The notes below the pieces were generated by a model. The model had not been told where the DNA came from and made no database searches. It saw only the letters and a program-made list of their open reading frames with translations. A stretch of DNA of 64,000 nucleotides, from the NCBI RefSeq assembly GCF_024385465.1, contig NZ_JANFLS010000002.1, positions 248,001 through 312,000 of the forward strand, in the 5' to 3' direction. This document shows, piece by piece, positions 57,050 through 64,000 of this stretch. Both the position numbers and the translations under genes were made by a program. This DNA comes from Arthrobacter sp. zg-Y844 (GTDB taxonomy: Bacteria; Actinomycetota; Actinomycetes; Actinomycetales; Micrococcaceae). Position 1 is the first letter of the stretch. Every line of letters starts with the position of its first letter.

Positions 57050-58903
57050 GTGTCACCCATGGCCCGCTTCTCGCCGGTGCCTGCCGCGACGGATCCGGCG
57101 ATCATCAGAAACTTCTGCATCATCGCCCACATCGACCACGGCAAGTCCACCTTGGCCGACCGCATGCTCCAGTCCACCGGAGTGGTTGAGCACCGGAACA
57201 TGAAGGCCCAGTACCTGGACCGGATGGATATCGAGCGTGAGCGCGGCATCACCATCAAGTCCCAGGCCGTACGCATGCCGTGGGAACTGGACGGGCAGTC
57301 TTACGCCCTGAACATGATCGACACTCCGGGCCACGTGGACTTCACCTACGAAGTCTCCCGTTCCCTGGCTGCCTGCGAAGGAGCAGTGCTGCTGGTGGAC
57401 GCCGCCCAGGGTATCGAGGCGCAGACGCTGGCGAACCTTTACCTGGCGATGGAAAACGACCTGACCATCATTCCGGTCCTGAACAAGATCGACCTCCCGG
57501 CGGCGCAGCCGGAGAAGTACGCCGAGGAACTGGCGAAGTTGATCGGCGGCGATCCGGAGGACGTGCTGAGGGTCTCCGGCAAGACCGGTGTTGGCGTTGA
57601 AGCCCTGCTGGACCAGATTGTCCGCGAGATTCCGGCACCGGTGGGCGACCCCGACGCTCCCGCCCGAGCCATGATCTTCGACTCCGTGTATGACACCTAC
57701 CGCGGCGTCGTCACCTATGTCCGCGTGATCGACGGGTCGCTGTCACCGCGTGAACGCATCCAGATGATGTCCACCCGGGCCAGCCATGAGCTCCTCGAAA
57801 TCGGTGTGAGCTCGCCGGAACCCACCCCGTCCAAGGGCCTGGGCGTGGGTGAGGTGGGGTACCTCATCACCGGCGTGAAGGACGTACGCCTGTCCAAGGT
57901 GGGCGACACCGTCACCAACCTGGCCAAGCCGGCCGAGAAGTCACTCGAGGGCTACGCCGATCCCAAACCCATGGTGTTCTCCGGGCTGTACCCCATCGAC
58001 GGCGCAGACTACCCGGTGCTCCGCGAAGCGCTGGAAAAGCTGATGCTCAACGATGCAGCGCTGGTGTACGAACCCGAGACGTCCGCGGCGCTGGGCTTCG
58101 GCTTCCGGGTGGGCTTCCTGGGCCTGCTGCACCTGGAAATCACCCGTGAACGCCTCGAGCGCGAGTACAACCTGGACCTGATCTCCACTGCCCCCAACGT
58201 GGAGTACGAGGTGACGCTCGAGGACAAAAAGGTGGTCACCGTGACCAACCCCAGCGAGTACCCCGAAGGCAAGATCAAAGAGGTCCGCGAGCCGATGGTC
58301 TCGGCCACGATCCTGGCGCCGAATGAATTTGTCGGCGCCATCATGGAGCTGTGCCAGTCCCGCCGCGGCGTCCTGGGCGGCATGGACTATCTCTCCGAGG
58401 ACCGGGTGGAAATCCGGTACCGCCTGCCGCTGGCCGAAATCGTCTTCGACTTCTTTGACATCCTCAAGTCCAAGACCCGCGGCTACGCCTCCCTGGACTG
58501 GAAGGCCGACGGCGAACAGGTCGCCGACCTGGTCAAGGTGGACATCCTGCTCCAGGGCGAACAGGTTGACGCCTTCAGCTCCATCACGCACAAGGACAAG
58601 GCCTACGCCTACGGCGTTATGATGACCGGCAAGCTGCGTGAGCTGATCCCGCGGCAGCAGTTCGAGGTGCCCATCCAGGCAGCCATCGGCTCCCGCATCA
58701 TCGCCCGCGAATCCATCCGCGCCATCCGCAAGGACGTGCTTGCCAAGTGCTACGGCGGCGACATCAGCCGTAAGCGCAAGCTGCTGGAAAAGCAGAAGGA
58801 AGGCAAGAAGCGCATGAAGATGGTGGGCCGCGTGGAAGTTCCCCAGGAAGCCTTCGTGGCTGCGCTTTCCTCCGACGAGTCCAAGGACAAATCCAAGAAG
58901 TGA
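57050..58903 (+). CDS. lepA: Elongation factor 4 (back-translocase GTPase)
   Basis: The 617-residue translational GTPase has G1 AHIDHGKST at residues 26-34, [14 protein letters not shown] in switch [21 protein letters not shown] as G3 and NKIDLP as G4. The C-terminal LepA-specific domain ends with [23 protein letters not shown] 57050 is chosen because AAAGGA lies nine bases upstream; relatives also begin (M)SP. An upstream TTG at 57020 and an ATG at 57059 are less well supported. The stop overlaps hemW (GTGA). Confidence 0.97.
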   Translation: MSPMARFSPVPAATDPAIIRNFCIIAHIDHGKSTLADRMLQSTGVVEHRNMKAQYLDRMDIERERGITIKSQAVRMPWELDGQSYALNMIDTPGHVDFTYEVSRSLAACEGAVLLVDAAQGIEAQTLANLYLAMENDLTIIPVLNKIDLPAAQPEKYAEELAKLIGGDPEDVLRVSGKTGVGVEALLDQIVREIPAPVGDPDAPARAMIFDSVYDTYRGVVTYVRVIDGSLSPRERIQMMSTRASHELLEIGVSSPEPTPSKGLGVGEVGYLITGVKDVRLSKVGDTVTNLAKPAEKSLEGYADPKPMVFSGLYPIDGADYPVLREALEKLMLNDAALVYEPETSAALGFGFRVGFLGLLHLEITRERLEREYNLDLISTAPNVEYEVTLEDKKVVTVTNPSEYPEGKIKEVREPMVSATILAPNEFVGAIMELCQSRRGVLGGMDYLSEDRVEIRYRLPLAEIVFDFFDILKSKTRGYASLDWKADGEQVADLVKVDILLQGEQVDAFSSITHKDKAYAYGVMMTGKLRELIPRQQFEVPIQAAIGSRIIARESIRAIRKDVLAKCYGGDISRKRKLLEKQKEGKKRMKMVGRVEVPQEAFVAALSSDESKDKSKK

Positions 58904-60132
58904 CACCCAGCGCACTGCCCCTCGGAGACCCGGCACCTGCCGACGGTCTCCTCCCCGCACAGGCCGCGGACGGAGCAGCGGAGCGGAACTTCGGACTGTA
59001 CGTCCACATTCCGTTCTGCTCCGTCCGCTGCGGCTACTGCGATTTCAACACGTATACGGCCACCGAGCTGGGCGGCGGCGCGTCGCAGGCTGCCTACGGC
59101 GGCACGGCGGCCCGCGAGGTGGTCTTTGCCGCCGACGCCCTGCGGCGTTCGGGCCTGCCGGAGCGCCGGATGGGCACCGTCTTCTTCGGCGGCGGCACTC
59201 CCACGCTGCTCCCGGCGGAGGACCTCGCGCTGATCCTCCGCACCGCCGTCGACCAGTGGGGCCTGGTGCCCGGCGCCGAAGTCACCACCGAAGCGAACCC
59301 GGACTCCGTCACGCCGCAGTCCCTGCAGCTGCTTGCCGACGCCGGCTTCACCCGGGTTTCCTTCGGCATGCAGTCCGCCGTGCCGCACGTGCTGGCAGTG
59401 CTGGACCGCACGCACACGCCGTCGAGGGTTCCGCAGGCCGTGCAGTGGGCGCGCGACGCCGGCCTGCACGTGAGCGTGGACCTCATCTATGGAACTCCCG
59501 GGGAGTCCATGGCCGACTGGAAGCACTCGCTCGAAGAGGCCCTGAGCTACGAGCCTGACCATATCTCCGCCTATGCGCTCATCATCGAGGAAGGTACCAA
59601 GCTCGCCGCCCGGATGCGCCGCGGCGAGGTCCCGCCCATCGACGACGACGACCACGCCGACAAATACGTGCTGGCGGATGAAATGATGACCGCCGCCGGA
59701 CTGAACTGGTACGAGGTCAGCAACTGGGCGCGGACCCCCGAGGACCAGTGCCGGCACAACCTGGCCTACTGGCGCAGTGATGACTGGTGGGGCGTCGGCC
59801 CGGGTGCCCATTCACACGCCGGCGGCGTGCGCTGGTGGAATGCCAAGCATCCCACCGCCTATGCCCAGCGGATCGGCGCGGGGGAGTCGCCCGCCGTCGG
59901 ACGCGAGACCCTGGACGCCGATACCCGGTACGTGGAAGACGTTATGCTGCGGACCCGGCTCGCTGAAGGCCTGGCACTGGACCGGCTGCGTGAGCCCGGC
60001 AGGCTGGCTGTGGCGGGACTCATGGCCGACGGCCTTGTGGATCCGCGCGCTGCGCTGACCGGCAAGGTGATCCTCACACCGCGGGGCCGGCTGCTGGCCG
60101 ACGCAGTGGTCCGGCGGCTGCTGCCGGACTGA
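58900..60132 (+). CDS. hemW: Radical SAM heme chaperone HemW (coproporphyrinogen oxidase-like)
   Basis: The 410-residue radical SAM protein has the 4Fe-4S motif C40-S-V-R-C44-G-Y-C47, followed by DFNTYT. It also has [49 protein letters not shown] and [10 protein letters not shown]. HemW inserts heme into respiratory proteins; the sequence fits HemW rather than true HemN because the extra N-terminal features of HemN are missing. GTG 58900 overlaps the lepA stop, so translation is coupled. Confidence 0.93.
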   Translation: MTPSALPLGDPAPADGLLPAQAADGAAERNFGLYVHIPFCSVRCGYCDFNTYTATELGGGASQAAYGGTAAREVVFAADALRRSGLPERRMGTVFFGGGTPTLLPAEDLALILRTAVDQWGLVPGAEVTTEANPDSVTPQSLQLLADAGFTRVSFGMQSAVPHVLAVLDRTHTPSRVPQAVQWARDAGLHVSVDLIYGTPGESMADWKHSLEEALSYEPDHISAYALIIEEGTKLAARMRRGEVPPIDDDDHADKYVLADEMMTAAGLNWYEVSNWARTPEDQCRHNLAYWRSDDWWGVGPGAHSHAGGVRWWNAKHPTAYAQRIGAGESPAVGRETLDADTRYVEDVMLRTRLAEGLALDRLREPGRLAVAGLMADGLVDPRAALTGKVILTPRGRLLADAVVRRLLPD

Positions 60133-60162
60133 GTTCCCCGGCGGCGGTCCCGCCCTGCGGCG

Positions 60163-60591
60163 CTACTTGATGCGGCGCAGGTTGAGCGGGTAGCGGTACG
60201 GCCGGCCGCGGTTGCACTCGATGCCCGCGATCACCGAGGACACAGCCACGTAGACCCAGATCATGGCATTGAGCACGGCGAAGAAGCCGCCGATCTCGGG
60301 AATGAAGGACAACGCCCAGACGGTCAGGGCAGCAATGCTGGGCGGAAGCGTGAAGTTCAGGGCTTCCTTGGATTCCTGGGCAGTGAACGGACCGCGGTCG
60401 CGGAACACCAGGTAGATGATCAGTGACGGAACAAAAGCGAGGATGCCGCCGAAGTGCGCCAGAGTTGCCCACTGCCGGTCTTCGGACGCGGTCAGCGGCA
60501 GTGCGTTGGCCGGAGCCCCCTGGTAAACAGGACGCTGCGCTCCGCCGTGTTCTTCCGGTCGGGGGCGGTGGTTCTGGCGTGTGTTGGACAC
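60163..60591 (-). CDS. DUF4870 membrane protein
   Basis: The 142-residue protein has a polar N-terminus of about 40 residues (RQNHRPRPEEHGGAQRPVYQ) and three hydrophobic segments in the DUF4870 (Tic20-like) pattern. These are WATLAHFGGILAFVPSLIIYL, FTLPPSIAALTVWALSFIPE and FFAVLNAMIWVYVAVSSVIA. The short motif GPFTAQESKEALNF between the first two is typical. The function is unknown. GTG 60591 has AAAAGGA 11 bases upstream. It converges on hemW with a 30-bp gap. Confidence 0.85.
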   Translation of the reverse strand: MSNTRQNHRPRPEEHGGAQRPVYQGAPANALPLTASEDRQWATLAHFGGILAFVPSLIIYLVFRDRGPFTAQESKEALNFTLPPSIAALTVWALSFIPEIGGFFAVLNAMIWVYVAVSSVIAGIECNRGRPYRYPLNLRRIK

Positions 60592-60708
60592 GGCGTATTT
60601 TCCTTTTGGCTCACGGTGACACAGGGTCGGTCCACTACTACGTATTCCTCAAGAGTACTGGCTCGCACGCTTCCTCACGGAAAGGAATGAGGCAGTGCGA
60701 TGCGCGTC

Positions 60709-61557
60709 TCACCCGGGAACGGTCAGGAAATCGATGACTTCCTCCACTCGTCCGAGCAGTGACGGTTCCAGATCCGCATAGCTGTTCACCTGCCCCAGCA
60801 GCTTCTTCCAGCCCATTGCGACGTCGATATGGTCGCGGTGCGGCCAGCCCAGTCCCTGCAGGATGCCGGTTTTCCAGTCCAGGTGACGGGGGACCACGGG
60901 CCAGGCGGTACGCCCGATCACGGACGGCTTGATGGCCTGCCAGACGTCCACGTACGGATGCCCGACAATCAAGACATTGCCCGGCGCGCCGGGGGAGGTC
61001 ATCGCCTCGGCGGCAATGCGCGATTCCTTGGAGCCCGGAACCAGGTGATCCACCAGGATGCCCAGCCTGCGTCCGGGGCCCGGGGAAAACTCCCGGACCG
61101 CGGAGTACAGGTCGTCGACGCCGTGGAGGGGCTCGACGACGATTCCCTCCACCCGCAGGTCATCGCCCCAGACCTTCTCCACCAGTTCGGCGTCGTGCTT
61201 GCCCTCCACCCAGATGCGGCTGGCCCGGGCGGTGCGGGCGCGCTGGTTGGCGACGCGGACCGAGCCGGACGCCGTCCGGGCCGGACCTGCCTTGGCCGCC
61301 GCCGCAGCCGCGGGCACAACTTCCACCGGCTCGCCCTCGAGCAGGAAGCCGAAGCCCAGTTCGAAGGATTTCTTTTTCCCGCGCCGGTCTTCCAGCACCA
61401 TCAGGTGCAGTCCGCCGGATTTCTCCACGCGCACCACCGCACCAACCCAGCCCGAGGCAACGTCCTCAAGGACCAGGCCGGGTTCGGCGCCGACTTTGCG
61501 CAGGACGGTCCGGGCCGGCGCGGTGATGTCCTGCGGACCCCAGGAAAAGCTGGACAC
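60709..61557 (-). CDS. DUF3097 family protein
   Basis: The 282-residue soluble protein matches the actinobacterial DUF3097 family as I recall it. It begins with FSWGPQDI and continues LVLEDVASGWVGAVVRVEKS, RIWVEGKHDAELVEKVWGDD, VVEPLHGVDDLYSAV, LGILVDHLVPGSKESRIA and VGHPYVDVWQAIKPS. The VEGKHDAELVEKVWG and LVDHLVPGSKE segments resemble a TOPRIM-like metal site, which is an impression. GTG 61557 is chosen because GAGG lies eight bases upstream; the longer frame has no homology. It is divergent from hrcA. Confidence 0.87.
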   Translation of the reverse strand: MSSFSWGPQDITAPARTVLRKVGAEPGLVLEDVASGWVGAVVRVEKSGGLHLMVLEDRRGKKKSFELGFGFLLEGEPVEVVPAAAAAAKAGPARTASGSVRVANQRARTARASRIWVEGKHDAELVEKVWGDDLRVEGIVVEPLHGVDDLYSAVREFSPGPGRRLGILVDHLVPGSKESRIAAEAMTSPGAPGNVLIVGHPYVDVWQAIKPSVIGRTAWPVVPRHLDWKTGILQGLGWPHRDHIDVAMGWKKLLGQVNSYADLEPSLLGRVEEVIDFLTVPG

Positions 61558-61649
61558 GGAAGTTGCCTCACTTACGGTTCTGATCGGGCGGAAACCGCAG
61601 CAGGCCGCGGGTTCCTCAATGCTAGCAACGCTGCCGATCCGTACTAGAC

Positions 61650-61676
61650 TTGGCACTTGAACACTGTGAGTGCTAA
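61650..61676. promoter_or_regulatory. CIRCE element (HrcA operator) upstream of hrcA-dnaJ
   Basis: TTGGCACTT-N9-GAGTGCTAA has a perfect right arm and two differences in the left arm from the CIRCE consensus. TAGACT at 61645-61650 is a -10 candidate that would put the element at the transcription start. Alternatively TTGGCA (61650-61655) is a -35 with TAAACG 18 bases on, the same arrangement as at hsp20. The 5' leader to hrcA is about 100 bases. Confidence 0.92.
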
Positions 61677-61777
61677 ACGTCCGGTGCTCTGCCCACAGGT
61701 CACCGCGCAGGTCAACACGCAAGTAAGAATGCCGAGCAACCGCCGAGCACACCGCCGATCAACAGGGAGGGAAATCC

Positions 61778-62791
61778 ATGAGTGAGCCACGCCGACTCGA
61801 GGTCCTCCGCGCCATTGTTGAGGACTACGTCCATTCGCGGGAGCCCGTGGGATCCAAGGCACTTGTGGAACGGCATCACCTGGGTGTTTCCTCGGCCACC
61901 ATCCGCAATGACATGGCCGCCCTTGAGGAAGAGGGGCTGATCACCGCCCCGCACACGTCCGCCGGGCGCATCCCCACCGACAAGGGCTACCGCCTGTTCG
62001 TCGACCGGATTTCCGACGTCAAGCCGCTCTCCGCTCCCGAACGCCGCGCCATCCAGTCGCTGCTGGAAGAAGCCGACGACCTCGACGATGTGATGGACCG
62101 TACCGTCAGGCTGCTGTCGCAGCTGACCAACCAGGTGGCCGTGGTGCAGTACCCGCATCTGGGCAATGCCAAGGTCCGGCACATTGAATTTGTCCTGCTG
62201 GCTCCGGCGCAGGTGCTGGTAGTGCTCATCTCGACCACGGGGCGGGTGGAGCAGCGCGTAATTACCGTTCCGCAGCCGGTGACGGAGCCGGACCTGAGTG
62301 ACCTGCGCCAGCACTTCCTGTCCGCGTTGGCAGGCACGCCGCTGAGCAGCATCACGAGCCAGCTGGCCAATGCCCTTGCCACGGTGCCGGCCGAACGCAG
62401 GCGCGTGGGCAACTCCCTGGGGCACTGCCTGGAGCAGCTGGCCGGCATCAACCGCGAGGACCGCATGGTGATGGCAGGGACAGCCAACCTGGCCCGCTCC
62501 ACTGTAGACTTCCCGCTGACTATCGGTCCCGTGCTCGAAGCGCTCGAGGAGCAAGTGGTGATGCTGCGGCTGCTGTCGGAGATGGAACAGGATGCCCGCG
62601 GCGTTGCCGTCCGGATCGGCCGGGAGAATCCGTACGGCGGATTGTCGGAAGCCTCGGTGGTGGCTACGGGATACGGTCCCGACGCCACCGCGAAGGTCGG
62701 CATTCTCGGTCCCACGCGGATGGACTATCCCACCACCATGGCAGCGGTGCGAGCCGTGGCCAGGTACCTGTCCCGAATACTGAACAACTAA
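61778..62791 (+). CDS. hrcA: Heat-inducible transcription repressor HrcA
   Basis: The 337-residue repressor binds CIRCE and is folded by GroEL. The winged-helix N-terminus reads [20 protein letters not shown] and [18 protein letters not shown], followed by [19 protein letters not shown]. The C-terminal half contains [19 protein letters not shown] and the final [20 protein letters not shown], both typical. The ATG has an excellent GGGAGGG site. Its own promoter carries a CIRCE, so it is autoregulated. dnaJ follows in the same direction. Confidence 0.97.
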   Translation: MSEPRRLEVLRAIVEDYVHSREPVGSKALVERHHLGVSSATIRNDMAALEEEGLITAPHTSAGRIPTDKGYRLFVDRISDVKPLSAPERRAIQSLLEEADDLDDVMDRTVRLLSQLTNQVAVVQYPHLGNAKVRHIEFVLLAPAQVLVVLISTTGRVEQRVITVPQPVTEPDLSDLRQHFLSALAGTPLSSITSQLANALATVPAERRRVGNSLGHCLEQLAGINREDRMVMAGTANLARSTVDFPLTIGPVLEALEEQVVMLRLLSEMEQDARGVAVRIGRENPYGGLSEASVVATGYGPDATAKVGILGPTRMDYPTTMAAVRAVARYLSRILNN

Positions 62792-62896
62792 CGCGGTCCC
62801 CAGCAGTTACGGACCCGCCTGCCGGGGAACCGGCGGGAACCCAACCTCCGTCTTCAAAGTTTGAAGGCACGCAATACAGGAAAGCGATGTGCACGA

Positions 62897-64000
62897 GTGA
62901 GCGATCACTACCAGGTTCTGGGTGTCGGACGAGACGCCACCGGTGAAGAAATCAAGAAGGCGTACCGGAAGCTAGCCCGCAAGCTGCACCCGGACGTCAA
63001 CAATGCTCCGGGCGCCTCGGACGAGTTCAAAGCCGTATCGCACGCCTACGAGGTTCTTTCCGATCCGGAAAAACGGCGGATCTACGACACCACGGGCAAC
63101 GAGAACGGCAACGACAACGGCTTCGGAGGCGGCGGTTTCGGCGCCCAGGGGTTCGGTTTCCAGGACATCTTCGACACCTTCTTCGGCGGCGGCGCCCCGG
63201 GCGGAGGACGCGGACCGGCCTCACGCAGCCGCCGCGGACAGGACGCCCTGATCAACGTCCGGATCGACCTCAAGGATGCCGTCTTCGGCACCAACAAGAA
63301 GATCGACGTCGACACTGCAGTCGTCTGCCCCACCTGCGACGGTTCCTGCTGCCAGCCCGGCACCTCTCCGCGCACCTGCGACATCTGCCACGGCACCGGT
63401 CAGGTCCAGCGGGCGGTCCGCTCGATCCTGGGCCAGGTCATGACCTCGGCACCCTGCGGCACCTGCAACGGCTTCGGCACCGTCATCCCCGACCCCTGCC
63501 ACGAGTGCTCCGGCGAGGGCCGCGTCCGCAACCGGCGTACCCTGACCATCAAGATCCCGGCCGGCGTCGCCACCGGTACCCGGATCCAGCTCGGCGGGCA
63601 GGGTGAAGCCGGGATGGCCGGCGGTCCCGCCGGCGATCTCTACGTGGAGATCCGCGTCAACAATGACCCGACGTTCCTCCGTGACGGCGACGACCTGCAC
63701 GCCACACTCACCATCCCCATGACTGCCGCAGCGCTGGGAACCACCGTTGCACTGGAGACCTTCGACGGCGAACGCGAAATCACCGTCAAGCCCGGCACGC
63801 AGTCCGGCGAGGTGTCCGTCCTCAACGACCTGGGCGTCACGCACCTTCGCGGCCACGGCCGCGGCGATCTTCGGGTGCACCTGCACGTGGAGACCCCGCA
63901 GAAGCTGGACTCAGAGCAGGAGGAACTGCTCCGCCGCCTCGCCAAGCTGCGCGGCGAGGAATACAGCGAGGGAAAGCTCAACAGTTCAGGCAACGGCGTT
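62897..64000 (+). CDS. dnaJ: Chaperone DnaJ (DnaJ2 type), 3' truncated by the window end
   Basis: The frame is open from GTG 62897 to the last base, 368 codons without a stop. The J domain has [17 protein letters not shown] with HPD at residues 31-33. A Gly/Phe-rich linker ([16 protein letters not shown]) follows, then four zinc-finger repeats: [24 protein letters not shown] and CHECSGEG. The first repeat has Cys instead of the final Gly, as usual for actinobacterial DnaJ2 encoded beside hrcA. The C-terminal substrate domain is nearly complete. AGGAAAG lies about 13 bases before the start. It is cotranscribed with hrcA and so under CIRCE control. Confidence 0.95.
   Translation, partial: MSDHYQVLGVGRDATGEEIKKAYRKLARKLHPDVNNAPGASDEFKAVSHAYEVLSDPEKRRIYDTTGNENGNDNGFGGGGFGAQGFGFQDIFDTFFGGGAPGGGRGPASRSRRGQDALINVRIDLKDAVFGTNKKIDVDTAVVCPTCDGSCCQPGTSPRTCDICHGTGQVQRAVRSILGQVMTSAPCGTCNGFGTVIPDPCHECSGEGRVRNRRTLTIKIPAGVATGTRIQLGGQGEAGMAGGPAGDLYVEIRVNNDPTFLRDGDDLHATLTIPMTAAALGTTVALETFDGEREITVKPGTQSGEVSVLNDLGVTHLRGHGRGDLRVHLHVETPQKLDSEQEELLRRLAKLRGEEYSEGKLNSSGNGV

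Overview
This window looks like chromosome from a high-GC Gram-positive bacterium of the Micrococcaceae, close to Arthrobacter. The evidence is the strong G/C bias at third codon positions, frequent GTG and TTG starts, genes joined by 4-bp start/stop overlaps, many apparently leaderless promoters with a TANNNT -10 box, and actinobacterial families: mIHF, a helicase-dead PriA, type-2 PyrF, a DnaJ2 beside hrcA, DUF3097 and acVLRF1. I see no prophage, insertion sequence, CRISPR array, rRNA or tRNA. Most of the window is conserved core genome with a short accessory stretch in the middle.

Layout. 1-4760: the end of a nitronate monooxygenase gene, a reverse-strand acVLRF1-type protein, rarA, rpsD and two small membrane-associated genes. 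4850-14162: alaS-ruvX-mltG-aroE-aroC-aroK-aroB-efp-nusB, covering alanyl-tRNA synthesis, peptidoglycan termination, the shikimate pathway and EF-P. 14229-15446: a reverse-strand PrsW-type membrane protease sharing a bidirectional terminator with nusB. 15550-24339: the pyrimidine operon pyrR-pyrB-pyrC-(unknown membrane protein)-carA-carB-pyrF behind a PyrR RNA site that overlaps the pyrR ribosome binding site. 24452-30465: mihF-gmk-rpoZ-coaBC-metK-priA.

30541-45628 is the accessory part. It holds a candidate small membrane protein, an hsp20 gene with a CIRCE element and a HAIR-like repeat, a metallo-beta-lactamase-fold hydrolase, and a DUF222-HNH endonuclease whose start codon lies inside an SOS box. 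It also holds an OhrR-type regulator with an MDR-family oxidoreductase, a reverse-strand operon (aldo/keto reductase, alpha/beta hydrolase, GT4 glycosyltransferase), glpF-glpK, a coupled operon of flavin monooxygenase, BASS transporter and SDR epimerase, and a SnoaL-tailed sigma factor.

45807-64000 returns to core genes. leuS sits behind a Leu-rich leader peptide and an attenuator-like terminator. It is followed by a DegV protein, an isolated Ter-family stress gene, comEA-comEC-holA, reverse rpsT, an orphan PemK/MazF-fold protein, lepA-hemW, DUF4870 and DUF3097 genes, and hrcA-dnaJ behind a second CIRCE. dnaJ runs off the end of the window.

Regulation is the richest part: two CIRCE sites plus the gene for their repressor, a PyrR translational switch, a leucine attenuator, a damage-responsive SOS box and an OhrR-like operator can be read directly. 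The protein-level oddity I rate highest is the acVLRF1-type protein, which appears to lack the family's catalytic loop. I did not find a clearly new multi-gene defence or biosynthetic system; the monooxygenase-transporter-epimerase operon is the nearest to an uncharacterised pathway.
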